Origin: Tomocerus qinae | Lineage: Eukaryota > Arthropoda > Collembola > Entomobryomorpha > Tomoceridae | Length of the DNA: 64,000 nt | Assembly (NCBI GenBank): GCA_020055645.1 | Contig: CM034547.1 | Span: 2,914,001 to 2,978,000, forward strand | Reading direction: 5' to 3' | Part shown: positions 53,363 through 63,805 of the stretch, piece by piece | Layout: every line of letters starts with the position of its first letter | Numbering within the stretch: the stretch's first letter is position 1 | The notes under the pieces: model-generated | Databases searched by the model: none | What the model was told of the DNA's origin: nothing | Seen by the model: only the letters and a program-made list of their open reading frames with translations | Translations under genes and position numbers: made by a program

Positions 53363-53517
53363 CCGAGTGAATATCTATAGGGGACGTTTTTTGCCCATTA
53401 ACCGATTGTTGGCAATTACACCTGGTACGATTTTTCCCTTATAAGTATTCGCGCAAAGGGCCTAGTTGAACCCTTCTGATAAAGCTGTTGACATTTCTTG
53501 ACAAGATTCCTCTATAT

Positions 53518-53940
53518 GGTAGGAGGTTAGTCGGGAGTTTGGTATTTACAAATTCACTTTTTTCACCTCTATATTTCCCTGCCTGTAATCACCATGGTAG
53601 TTATAGTAATGCCAGTCCCAAGGTAAGTAAAATTTTAGATTGAAGGGGACGCGACATAAGGTTATTTCATGTTCCCCGTTACCAAGGACAACGGAAACCA
53701 GGTAACTGCAGTGGTCAAAGGGGAATGTCGCCTCTTATGTGGTTGCAAACAAGTCAAGTTTTTCGAGCATGAAATTACCTTATGCCATATCACCTTGACA
53801 ATCTAAAATTTTACGCACCTTGGCCAGTCCTTCATCCTGTCCAAGCAGTGGAGGACAAATTATAGGATTTGTCCTCCAGAGGGAAAAAAGTGAATTTGTA
53901 AATTGCAAACTCCCACACTGACTAACCTCCTACCACTGAG
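53518..53940. mobile_element. Foldback element with nested MITE
   Basis: TAGGAGGTTAGTCGGGAGTT, then TACAAATTCACTTTTTTC, pairs with AAAAAAGTGAATTTGTAAAT and ACTGACTAACCTCCTA. Between the arms lies a second foldback at 53618-53822 (TAAAATTTTAGATTG / CAATCTAAAATTTTA). Confidence 0.8.
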
Positions 53941-54596
53941 GTACAGTTTCTGTATAGAAACCTTGATTCCTTGATTAGAATGACAAAATATCATTCATTT
54001 ATTTTGCTTACGACTGTAAACTTATTGTACTTATTTTTTTATGATTGAAATTATTTTTTAAAAGGTTATCTGAAAGGATTGACCATGGGAGGTCAAAGGG
54101 CATCATGTTGTAACTAGTCTGGGTATCCATGGAAATCAAAATACAAATTTTGAAACCTGTCAGAAATCTTAACATGAATAGCCTAAAAAATTTCTCAATA
54201 AAAAAAAGAACTGTAATGCCATTTCATTAGATTTGTATTTTCAACTGCAAATATAAAGATTATCTCCCCTCATTTCATTTGGATTTTGAAAATCATCGAG
54301 TGTCGTGTAAAATGCCCAATGATTTTCATAAACCAGGGGTAGTTTGTAAAATAAATTATTTGTTTACAAATATCTAAGCCCCTTTTACTAGGGAATGAGT
54401 CAATTGTTTTGTTATTTCGAGTATAGTATTTGCACTACTGTCCCTGGGGAAGATCAAATTACAGTGGGTTGACTTTGACTGCTATTATTTAGTGCGCGAT
54501 ATTTTATTAAGATTTTATAACAATAATAATTATAATTATAATAATTGATTTATGATCAACACTGATTTCACATTAAAATATTATTCATTTCAATAG

Positions 54597-54857
54597 TCAA
54601 AATAGATCTATTTCAACTAGCAATCTACCAACAACGTGCACAAGGTCCCCTTTACTCAGGCGAGCTTCTGTTACGACTTGCTGTAGGTTTTTATGCATGG
54701 TAACCCAAAGATAGACGTAAGTTTTAAGAGTGGCGCCTCTAAAGTCACGGGACATGACCTCGACTATCAAATTAGCCTTAACTTTTTTTGGCAAACTTGA
54801 AACTCCTCCGAGAATACTGTTCGTAGAATGACAAAATTGGTCTCTAAAATCGCACAT
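54597..54857 (-). CDS. Candidate terminal exon, unrecognised, contains a repeat-derived motif
   Basis: 86-codon open stretch reading CDFRDQFCHSTNSILGG, then LPKKVKANLIVEVMSRDFRG and NLQQVVTEARLSKGD, ending IDLF-stop. The NLQQ.VTEARLSKG part is also encoded by the dispersed repeat at 61080-61130 and 58005-58045, so it may be a repeat turned into coding sequence or merely open by chance. 53941-54596 has no recognised gene. Confidence 0.2.
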   Translation of the reverse strand: MCDFRDQFCHSTNSILGGVSSLPKKVKANLIVEVMSRDFRGATLKTYVYLWVTMHKNLQQVVTEARLSKGDLVHVVGRLLVEIDLF

Positions 54858-55220
54858 AAACCTGATTGAGGTCTGGTATTCTGCGTTTATTCATATTCAT
54901 CTCTGATTTCGAGATATTAAGGTTTTAATTTTAAATTCGCAATTACTAATGAATACCGATTAAAATTAATTGTGCCAATATCTATCTAATAGTATACTAT
55001 ATAGATATTTATATGCATATGTAATATATTATATTATATTACATGTTAATCAAATTGTTTTTTAAAATTGTTGGGAGTAACAATATTTAGAAATACCCTG
55101 AACCTGTTTATTCATTAATATAACTTATTACGATTAAAATTTTGTAAACGACAAAATCTGTTAGAAAATTCTAATTTAATTTGTGATAACGGAAGACATA
55201 ACAATAACATATCGTATATT

Positions 55221-55505
55221 TTATACGTTGGGGTGGTTGACAATATATTCAAGATTCCAAAATTGTACCACACAAGAAAATCGGCCAAGAACTTTAGACA
55301 AAATTCCAAGAGTTGTAAAGCAATTTTTACATGTATTTTGATAGTCATCATCCAGAGATTTCCAAATCTGAGGAACTGGGAGCTTAATAGTTTTGAAAAA
55401 AGATTTGTGACTCACAATGGAAGATTCCACAGCCCTCCGCATCCGTATCAATAAGCTAACTCCAATCACCAAATTATCTGAATCCGAAATGTCAATTGTA
55501 AAATT
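55221..55505 (-). CDS. Candidate exon, unrecognised
   Basis: Open from a good acceptor (TGACTGCAG|AATTTT) at 55506-55507 to a stop at 55221; 94 residues starting NFTIDISDSDNLVIGVSLL with KTIKLPVPQIWKSLDDDYQ. Composition is protein-like, but I recognise no family. It could belong with the stretch at 55920-56100. Confidence 0.25.
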   Translation of the reverse strand, partial: NFTIDISDSDNLVIGVSLLIRMRRAVESSIVSHKSFFKTIKLPVPQIWKSLDDDYQNTCKNCFTTLGILSKVLGRFSCVVQFWNLEYIVNHPNV

Positions 55506-55727
55506 CTGCAGTCAAAAAATAAATTATTGCTTTCATTAATAAAATTATATAAGGCAAAAATCTTCAATAACATTTTCCCAATATCAAATATGCTTATTTG
55601 TTATTGCCAAAAACTTTTGAAAATTCTTTTTCTAAGATGCACGATCGCACCAATTTACTCGTTCTTTTATTTCCTTGTCAGGTATTCACTGAAAAAACTG
55701 TAAAAATTTATAAATCTAACCTTCGTT

Positions 55728-55811
55728 TGTTTTAGGAAGAAGACCTTGACACAGAACGTAACAACCTGAGATTATTTCTCCGTGTAAATATTCGACATTC
55801 GATAGTTTAGT
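55728..55811 (+). other. Weak exon candidate
   Basis: A polypyrimidine-type acceptor (CGTTTGTTTTAG) precedes EEDLDTERNNLRLFLRVNIR, ending HSIV-stop at ~55811. Too short to judge. Confidence 0.12.
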
Positions 55812-55919
55812 TTAAATTAGAGTAGACTAGAAAATTCTTAACATAATAATAAAAATAATTGTGACACATTTGATGACTAAAACTGGAACTGTTTACAATT
55901 ACAGTACTACAGATAATGA

Positions 55920-56110
55920 CTTTTTTGTAAGTTGAGGGAGGAGGAAGGTCTGGTGCTTTTCTTTTTAGGTTGTCGTTGTACTTGTAAATGTGCTCTCCTA
56001 AACTTCTGTCAAGGAACTCCCAATTTTTTACGTACTCTAGTTCTAGTCCTTGCATTTCTTTCAATGCCCCGACACCCGAACAAATCAAGCAGAAGCGTTC
56101 ATTCCTAATA
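55920..56110 (-). CDS. Candidate exon, unrecognised
   Basis: Minus-strand reading FCLICSGVGALKEMQGLELE, then YVKNWEFLDRSLGEHIY and LKRKAPDLPPPSTYKK, followed by a non-protein-like end. The amphipathic KEMQGLELEYVKNWEF stretch looks coding. Upstream is cut by a MITE at 56128. No family recognised. Confidence 0.25.
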
Positions 56111-56127
56111 TAGTATATAGTCCTAAT

Positions 56128-57030
56128 TGATTATTACTTCACTAAGCAGTCTGGACAAATATATAATCATAACATTTTGCATCAAATTAATGTTTTCAAT
56201 AATGTACCCCAAGGCTGTGTACTAAATTTAGCACATGAAGGTATGCGTTGGGACATTATTGAAAACATTAATTATCACCACTACTACACTGCGTATTCAT
56301 CTCTCTCTGTGAAGTAGTACAAACTAACAGTCGAATTCTACATCGCTACTCAGACTTCACTTCAAGTCTAACTTTAGTAAGGGTTGATTCAAGTCAAGTT
56401 GAAGTCCAAGTAGGGGTGGTATTCATGAAACCCACTTGGCGAAGTTAGACTTCAAAATTATTTTGTATTGAAATTTGAGCGGGAGTTTCAAAAATTGTCA
56501 AGCTCAAGTCAAGTGCCAAGGTAGGTCTGGAGGTACCTTAGAACTTGACTTCTAAGTCATTATTTAAGTGAATCCTGAATACGACTTGGGACTTGAAGAG
56601 CAAGTGAAGTTCCGATTGAAGTCTGAGTAGCGATGTAGAATTCGACTGTAATTACTTAGATTTACTTTTAAATTTACAATTACAAGATATCATTGAAAAT
56701 ATTTTGCATAAATTAAGTAATAATCAATTGTAACACATGCAAGCAGTTGCTCTGTTCAGCAAGTAAGCATCATAGAGTTGAGTACAGTGTATTAGTTTGC
56801 GATTATGCTAAAAGTGTTAGTCCGTATTTTTATATCCTATCACAAGTCTGTAGTTTAAAGTTCAGTGTTGAAATAAATATTTCCCTTGGGAATGATTTAT
56901 GAAAATCATATAAAATTTTGCTATGGAATTCTGTGCTCTGATTGGTCAATTTCAAAAATGCATCGACCAATCAGAAGCGATTTTCACAGCGGTTATTATT
57001 TGAAAAATATTTTTAGCGATAATTGTAACA
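56128..57030. mobile_element. Second copy of the 38655 palindromic MITE with two nested elements and flank
   Basis: The left arm starts GATTATTACTTCACTAAGCA. It is split by a ~86-base element (56191-56276, ends AATGTTTTCAATAATGT and ACATTATTGAAAACATT) and by 56333-56648. 56735-57030 matches 39010-39300 closely, including the CCAAT hairpin. Confidence 0.85.
56333..56648. mobile_element. Nested MITE, CAGTCGAATTCTACATCGCT ends
   Basis: CAGTCGAATTCTACATCGCT, then ACTCAGACTTCA, is inverted at the right end (GTCTGAGTAGCGATGTAGAA, then TTCGACTG). TAA flanks both ends, compatible with the 3-base TWA duplication of PIF/Harbinger elements. The body is rich in AAGTC/GACTT words. Confidence 0.75.
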
Positions 57031-57159
57031 GTAACAGATTAAATTTTTTTAATTGCTTGCTACATTTCTACAACATTTTACGCACGGGGAAAAATACAAT
57101 ACTTATCGAATCAACATAATAATAGTGTCCCAAATTCAGCATCTTTTAACCAAACAGCG

Positions 57160-57790
57160 ACGTTATTTACGTAACCCCGTTATTTTCAATAACCCCGTTA
57201 TTTTCAATAACCCCGTTATTTTCAATAACCCCGTTATTTTCAATAACCCCTTTATTTTCAATAACCCCGTTATTTTCAATAACCCCGTTATTTTCAATAA
57301 CCCCGTTATTGAAAATAACCCCGCTGTTTTCAATAACCCCGTTATTTTCAATAATCCTGTCATTTTAAACAACCCCGTTATTTTCAATAACCCTGTCATT
57401 TTAAACAACCCTGTCATTTTAAACATCCCTGTCATTTTAAACAACCCTGTCATTTTAAACAACCCTGTCATTTTAAACAACCCTGTCATTTTAAACAACC
57501 CTGTCATTTTTAAACAACCCTGTCATTTTAAACAATCCTGTCATTTTAAACAACCCTGTCATTTTAAACAACCCTGTCATTTTAAACAACCCTGTCATTT
57601 TAAACAACCCCGTTGTTTTAAATAACCCCGTGATTTTTAAACAACCCTGTCATTTTAAACAATCCTGTCATTTTAAACAACCCTGTCATTTTAAACAACC
57701 CTGTCATTTTAAACAACCCTGTCATTTTAAACAACCCTGTCATTTTAAACAACCCCGTTGTTTTAAATAACCCCGTGATTTTAAATAATT
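57160..57790. repeat. 18-bp satellite (CCCCGTTATTTTCAATAA / CCCTGTCATTTTAAACAA)
   Basis: About 34 units in two subtypes: GTTATTTTCAATAA at 57174-57400 and GTCATTTTAAACAA mostly from 57355. A block with CCCCGTTGTTTTAAATAACC recurs at ~57607 and ~57752, showing block duplication. Degenerate units continue to ~57930. Open frames on both strands (NNPVIF, KMTGLF) are period artefacts. Confidence 0.95.
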
Positions 57791-57994
57791 TTTTTAAAAC
57801 ATTTTCAATATTTTAATTAACCTCGTTATTTTACTTAACCCCGTTATTTTAATTAACCCATTTTAATCTTCCTCGTTATTTAGTTTTAACCTATCCCGTC
57901 ACCTTAATTAAACATGTTATTTTAATTACCCCTTATATGTTAATTGGTCCAATTATTTTATTTTAAATCATGAATGATAAATGATAGATATTCA

Positions 57995-58060
57995 AAGATA
58001 AAACCTACAGCAAGCCGTAACAGAAGCTCGCCTGAGTAAAGGTTACCATGTACAAATTTT
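57995..58060 (+). repeat. ACCTACAGCAAGCCGTAACA repeat unit
   Basis: AAAACCTACAGCAAGCCGTA, then ACAGAAGCTCGCCTGAGTAA. Related copies at 59107, 54640-54695 (-) and 61075-61125 (-); its second half is the complement-like AGCTCGCCTGA head of the microsatellite family. Confidence 0.65.
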
Positions 58061-58249
58061 GGTAGACGAATAGTAATCACCCGTTGTAACACAAAACCGA
58101 ACGTACAGATTTGGATCAAACTTTCAGAATCGAGTGTTTAAATATGTAGCTACGACATATTAAATATTCAGACATTGATATTATAAGGATATATCAAAAC
58201 TGACGTCATCTTTAACTAATACAATTATAACGCAACCAAAGCGAAGTTG

Positions 58250-58720
58250 TATTATTTGAAAAATCAACCGAAAATAAAAATTGATTAATGTTGACTATGA
58301 AAATCAACATAAATTCAAACTAAATATGGTAGAAGCGGAGTGAAAGATTTTATAGGAAATACAATTGAACTTTTTAATGCCCATTTTTCACTTTGACTAT
58401 CAAAATGAAGACAAAGTGAGCGCACGGCATCTCAGCAACCAATGGACCGATTTGCCCCAAAATCAATAGGGATTCAAAATTGAATAATTTTGACAATGAA
58501 AATCAACATAAAATTAAAATTGATGAATGTTGACTATAAAAATCAACATAAAATTCAAAATTGAATAATTTTGACTATGAAAATCAACATAAAATCAAAA
58601 TTGAACAATGTTGACTATGAAAATCTAAAGAGAATCAAAATCGGTCAATATTAATAATGAAAATCAATAGAAATTGGAATAATGCAAGTTTGACTATAAA
58701 ATTGAATATAAATGCGAAAT
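58250..58720. repeat. Diverged ~40-bp repeat (TTGACTATGAAAATCAACAT)
   Basis: TTGACTATRAAAATCAACAT and AAAATYAAAATTGAATAATG recur with loose spacing. Older relative of the 59.2-kb array. 58350-58460 holds a partial copy of the dispersed family body. Confidence 0.7.
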
Positions 58721-58779
58721 AGATTTATTTCCGTCCTCTTATAGTTACTTTCCGGTTTTATTTGCTTTACTATAAAATC

Positions 58780-59115
58780 TTAAATTTGGTAGAAGCGGAG
58801 TGAAATATTTGATACTATCAAGCTAACAATTTATAGGAAACGCAATTGAAGTTTTTAATGCCCATTTTTCACTTTGACTATCAAAATGAAGACAAAGTGA
58901 GCGCGCGGTATCTCGGCAACCAATAGACCGATTAGCCCCGAAATCAATAGGGATCGTCAGTGGTCCCTAGGCATTGTTTCTGCCTAGTTTGGTCAATATC
59001 CGTCTTTGCGTTCGAAAGTTATAGTGGGTACGGACGGACGGACGTACGGACGGACGTACGGACGGACAGACTGTGCGATTCTATAAGCTGCCTTATTCAG
59101 GCGAGCTAAAACCTA
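58780..59115 (-). repeat. Dispersed CCGT-headed family, long copy
   Basis: Read on the minus strand: AGCTCGCCTGAATAAGGCAG, then TTATAGAATCGCACAGTCTG, a (CCGT/ACGT)n tract at 59025-59070, CTTTCGAACGC, then the body shared with 60420-60730 and 1640-1985. Confidence 0.75.
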
Positions 59116-59199
59116 CAGCAAGCCGTAACAAAAGCTCTCCTGAGAAAGGGGGACCGTTCCCACATCTTTAGTAGAATAATAGAAATTGGTTTATTTTGA

Positions 59200-59730
59200 T
59201 ATTTATTGATTAACATTGAGTATCAAAATAGATGAATGTTGACCATCAAAAAAATTGAAAATCAAATTGGATAAACGTTGATTATGAAAATCGACAGAAA
59301 ATAAAAAAATTAATGTTGACTATCAAAATCAACAGAAAACCAAAATTAATTAATGCTGACTATCAAAATCAACAGAAAATCAATATTGATTATTGTTGAC
59401 TATCAAAATTAACAGAAATTCAAAATTGATTAATGTTGACTATCAAAATCAACAGAAAATCAAAATTGATTAATGTTGACTATCAAAATCAACAGAAAAT
59501 CAAAATTGATTAATGTTGACTATCAAAATCAACAGAAAATCAAAATTGATTAATGTTGACTATCAAAATCAACAGAAAATCAAAATTTATTAATGTTGAC
59601 TATCAAAATCAACAGAAAATCAAAATTTATTAATGTTGACTATCAAAATCAACAGAAAATCAAAATTGATTAATGTTGACTATCAAAATCAACAGAAAAT
59701 CAAAATTTATTAATGTTGACTATCAAAATT
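59200..59730. repeat. 40-bp satellite (GATTAATGTTGACTATCAAAATCAACAGAAAATCAAAATT)n-type
   Basis: Exact 40-base period from about 59401 to 59728 with single-base variants (TTTATTAATG), more diverged to 59200. GTTGACTATCAAAATCAAC is partly self-complementary, so each unit can fold. The array ends where a GGCGAGCTAAAAC head (59739-59752) begins. Confidence 0.95.
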
Positions 59731-60417
59731 CCTTATTGAGGCGAGCTAAAACGCCTGTGGACAATAATGGATTAATATTGTCTACCAAATGAAATCGTCA
59801 TGCTTTATTAAACAAAAGCACATCTAAATTTTCAATTTAATCTTTTGTACCCTCGTTTTTCGACAGCTGGAAGCAGTTTTAACAAACAAAAAAATCGCAA
59901 TATTATTCTTACTATTGAAGAAAGTCTAATTTAGAAACACCCAAATGTTTTTATTACCATTTTTAATTTCCACTAACAGGAACAGTTTTAAGTAGAAACG
60001 TTTATTGCGACTATTAAATTACCTTTTAAAGGCAAGCAGAATAAAATGGACAATTTGTAGGTTGAATATGTTAACCAATAATTTGGCAATTAATACTATA
60101 CTAATCCAAGTTATATAAGAGCAGAAATTCATGTTTGACAAGCATACAGATTTATTTTGGTCTGTGTTTTACAACCATTACAAATATTTCAGCAAGTTAA
60201 CATGGTGGTATTAACACGATATGCTAAAAGGTATGTAGTATATACTGATATCAAGCGACTGTAATGCAGAAGTCAAATGTTGCAATAAATATTCCCCTTG
60301 AGAATGTTCGTGAAAATCATATAAAATTTTGAAATGAAATACTGTGTTGTGATTTATTATTTATTATAATAACCATGGATAATTTGCTACTATATTAGGA
60401 GCAAAACCGACCCGATT

Positions 60418-60735
60418 TTAGCTGCCTAAGGAAGCGAGCTTATAGAACCGCACAGTCCGTCCGTCCGTTCGCCTACACTGTAACTTTTGAAGTCAAAGAC
60501 GGAAGTTGACCAAACTTGGCAAAAACAATGCCTATATACCGGTGACGAACCCTATTCATTTTGGCTCTAATCGGTCAATAGGTTGCTGAGATGCCGCGCG
60601 CTCACTTTATCTTCATTTTGATAGTCAAAGTAAAAAAGTGGCATAAAATGAACATTAAAAGTTCAATTGCGTTTCCTATAAATTGTTAGCATGATAGTAT
60701 TTAATATTTAACTCCGCTTCTACTGACATTTAAAT
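60418..60735 (+). repeat. Dispersed CCGT-headed family, forward copy
   Basis: AGCTGCCTAAGGAAGCGAGC, then TTATAGAACCGCACAGTCCG, TCCGTCCGTTCG, AGTTGACCAAACTTGGCAAA and CTTCATTTTGATAGTCAAAG. Inverted relative to 58780-59115. 59760-60417 has no recognised gene but holds a diverged copy of the 39140-39220 block at 60280-60355. Confidence 0.75.
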
Positions 60736-60839
60736 TTTATAGTAAAGCCATTAAAATCGGTAAAACTTGTTATGGGATCAAAATCAATCTTTTTAATTGT
60801 TTTTGTATTTCATAGTTATTATTAATGTACTTTTATATT

Positions 60840-61130
60840 ATATTGATTTTCATAGTTTATATTAATCAACTTTGATTTTCTCTTGATTTTGATACACAAT
60901 ATTTATCAATTTTGATTTTCTGTTAATTTTAATACTCTAAATTGATTGATATTGATTATCAAAATCCACAGAAAATCAAAATTAATTAATATTGATTAAA
61001 GTTTACAGAGAAAAACAATTGATTAATTTTGAGTATTATTTCCACAATTGATATACCAAAAATGTGCACACGGTCCCCTTTACTCAGGCGAGCTTCTGTT
61101 ACGGCTTGCTGTAGGTTTTTAAAGCTAAAC
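60840..61130 (-). repeat. Diverged ATTGATTTTCTGTT repeats and ACCTACAGCAAGCC unit
   Basis: 60840-61010 contains minus-strand relatives of the 40-bp repeat. 61045-61125 is the ACAGAAGCTCGCCTGAGTAA unit, read as NLQQAVTEARLSKGD in the same frame style as 54.6 kb. 61130-61770 has no recognised gene. Confidence 0.6.
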
Positions 61131-61774
61131 TGTCTAGACCTATTTGCAAGGCAAATATAAGGTTTAGTACTAGACAACCCAAACTTTGCAAATCCCAACA
61201 CATTTTTTAGGAGTTAAGTGTTGCTATTTTTATGGGAATAGGAATGGAATTAATGAGGATGAGTCCCCCTTGCCGGAGAATAGTCTTCGAATACAGCAGT
61301 GACTGATTTTGTATGTAAGAGTCAGACAGAGGTGCCGAATGCAACATAAGTTGTCCTCTTGTTGCTTCCAGTAGGTATTTTCACATCATTACCATTAGTA
61401 CTACTCATGAGCAATTGATACATTTATTTTGAACGGATTGGCTAATAAGGTTTATTAGCTTCGCATTGAGTGTTTGAAAGTCGTAACCTTAACTTACCTA
61501 GAACGTATACGACACAACCAAGGAAGATAGATGTAGATAATAGGTTAATCTGGAAGAATAATAGTGTGGATAGGACGAGGACAGTAGAGTAGCGGAGCTG
61601 CAGCAGCGACATTTCCAGATACAATTGAGCGCGTCAATCGAAAAAGTAACAGTTTCAAAAAACGGCGTTTAATGTCGTATTGACTATAATAATAAACAAC
61701 GTAACTAGGAGATTTTCATAAATTACAAAGAGAAATGACTATCCGTAAGCAAGGTAAATAATAAGAGGTTTATA

Positions 61775-61806
61775 TATGTACATAATATTTTAATATTATG
61801 TACATA
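61775..61806. repeat. Perfect 15-bp inverted repeat
   Basis: TATGTACATAATATT and AATATTATGTACATA are separated by two bases, ~150 bases past the DUF7869-gene stop codon. Could be a transposon end or chance AT palindrome. Confidence 0.7.
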
Positions 61807-61959
61807 GACTTTATTAAAACTTAATAAGCTTAAACAACTGAACCCAAACCTAACGGCTAAGCATCAAGCGACATTTCACTAAGTACATGTAGATAATTGT
61901 AAGTGTAGCAAACAAATTCAGCAAAATATTCTGTACTAACATCTTAATTTTTTTATACT

Positions 61960-63805
61960 TTATTCTAGAAAGCTAATATCGAACCCCTCATCCATAACTT
62001 CATTTATTACAGCAATTCTTGGGTCGTCTTCTTCGAACGGCACGGTTAACATAGCATCATAAAACACATTTTCTCCTGGCCTATAAAATGCAGTCAGTAA
62101 CACTTTGAGATTTTCAATTTTTTCAGGTGAAATAGGAAGGAATCCATTGTATGCTAGAGGAGTATTTTGTATGATATTTTGTAGATAAGTTATTGTCACT
62201 CCGCGACGCAGCAAATTAAAAGGAGTAGTGCAATCTCCAGAGAGGGTATTTCTGACCATAACTCCATTTTCTGAATATAGGAGACCCCGAATTTCTGCAA
62301 TTTTTCCTGCAGATGGTCTTAATAGTGGGTTCATGGTAGTTTTGAAGTTGAATACGTTACATATGGGAGTCCCGTCATCACATAAGTCGTTAGTCAGCGG
62401 ATGGTTTACATAGATTACATTGAAGGGTCTTACGGGTCGTGCCTTTCTAATAATGTCGACCCATTGAGAAGGGTAGAGTACTTTATCTTCTTTTCGCTTC
62501 TTCTTTTCAATATGCGCAAAATCGGAGTCAATTAGCATCATGCTGTGGCCAGGTAGAGGAAAATCAAAACGAATTGTTTCGAACCTTTCTGGACAAATTG
62601 ATTGAAGGTAAGCCATTAAGAATCTATTTTTGTTTTGCCCAAAACTATTATCGCAAAATAAATGTAGATGGTGGATATTTTCGGGTACATAGCTTTCAAT
62701 AAAGTACTTGAGGAAGCTAACAACTTCAGAAGAGCCTTTGAGAGCGAAAGTTTCACTGTACGCAAACATATATGTTTCTCCACTGCGCAGATTTCAAATT
62801 CCAAAATTATACATCCACATTTGCCGAAGGAAAAACTCTTTGGATATATTGGTAACGGGATAGGGTAAATTCTTCTGAAAATCGAAACATAAGTACAAGT
62901 GTGTATTATCTGTTTGATCAATAACTTCTTTTGCCATTTTTTGATAAAATATCTCGGATTCGCTCCAATGTTCTTGCTGTTCTAACATTAAGTTCCATAG
63001 CAAGTCTTCGTTATTTTCTATTCTAGCATTTGTAATATTTGCTTGAATCTTTTCGCAAAAGTCGCAGATATCGCTTCGAGGGTATCCAAGCCCAATATTG
63101 AACTCGTAGTTAAATATTTGAACAAATTTGGACTTCTTAATTCCATTTTCATACATATTCGGATTTAACCCAGGATTTTCTTCTAGAAAAGAACCGTAGA
63201 GAGATGTTAGAGTTGTATTAGAATCCAAATATGTCTTGTTTCTGTTGTCAGTCCTTGAATAGTGACTTTCCCTTCCATTCAGGTTTTGTATGAAATTTCT
63301 AACTATCTGCATATTATCTGCGTCAAGGGTTTTGTGATGCCCATGCTTTCCTCGGCCGTCATTGATAGGCAGTTGAAGTAGATAGTCAAACCTTCTATTT
63401 TCTTTGGGAACTGTGCAAGCCTGTAGATAAGCATTTTGTGCCTCGTGACTGGGCAAATTATTAAACTTCTGCAGGAGCCAATCTTTTTCACCCCTATTAA
63501 CTCTTAGGTAACAGTTATCTCTACATGGTTCCTCTCTTATCTGACGGGCAGGATGGACGACATTTCTCCAGGTGTGGCTTCGATGCTCTAAGCCTGTATG
63601 TTTTATAATATGTATGTTTTACATTGTTATGTATGTTTTAAACACACTAAAATGAACTTTCGAAATATTAATAGTGCATAAAATGCTATTTTTATTTACC
63701 TCTGGTTTTTAAGATTTTTATGGCATTGTGCCTCCATAACTCCGGATGTCTTGAACGTTTTTTTGGTCGGTTTGGTTCCGGTCTTGGCTCAGCTATTGGT
63801 TCCAT
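61960..63805 (-). pseudogene. DUF7869-type transposon-associated protein, one in-frame TGA
   Basis: Exon 1 is 63805-63700 and exon 2 is 63593-61960. Donor CCAGAG|GTAAAT and acceptor CATACAG|GC join in phase 1 across a 106-base intron; 579 codons plus stop. The N-terminus has a basic RPKKRSRHP patch. Zinc-type cysteines follow (EEPCRDNC, CDFCE), then FDFQKNLPYP, HLFCDNSFGQNKNR, FPLPGHSMMLIDSDFAHIEK and a C-terminal tail. The CDN..GQNKN and GH...D.DF..IEK blocks are the core of the DUF7869 family, common in arthropod genomes and probably RNase H-like. Codon 302 is TGA (62794-62796), where the family normally has His after YNFGI; reading continues in frame (NLRSGETYMFAYSET). Everything else is intact, so this is a young pseudogene, a read-through case or an assembly error. 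The TAA stop overlaps an AATAAA signal. Confidence 0.8.

Noticed and set aside
57053-57625. 190-codon NNPVIF-repeat protein
   Set aside because: Product of an 18-base satellite; also open on the other strand and broken by a 1-base length change at about 57510.
57160-59730. CRISPR-like regular repeats
   Set aside because: Contiguous satellites with no spacer diversity.
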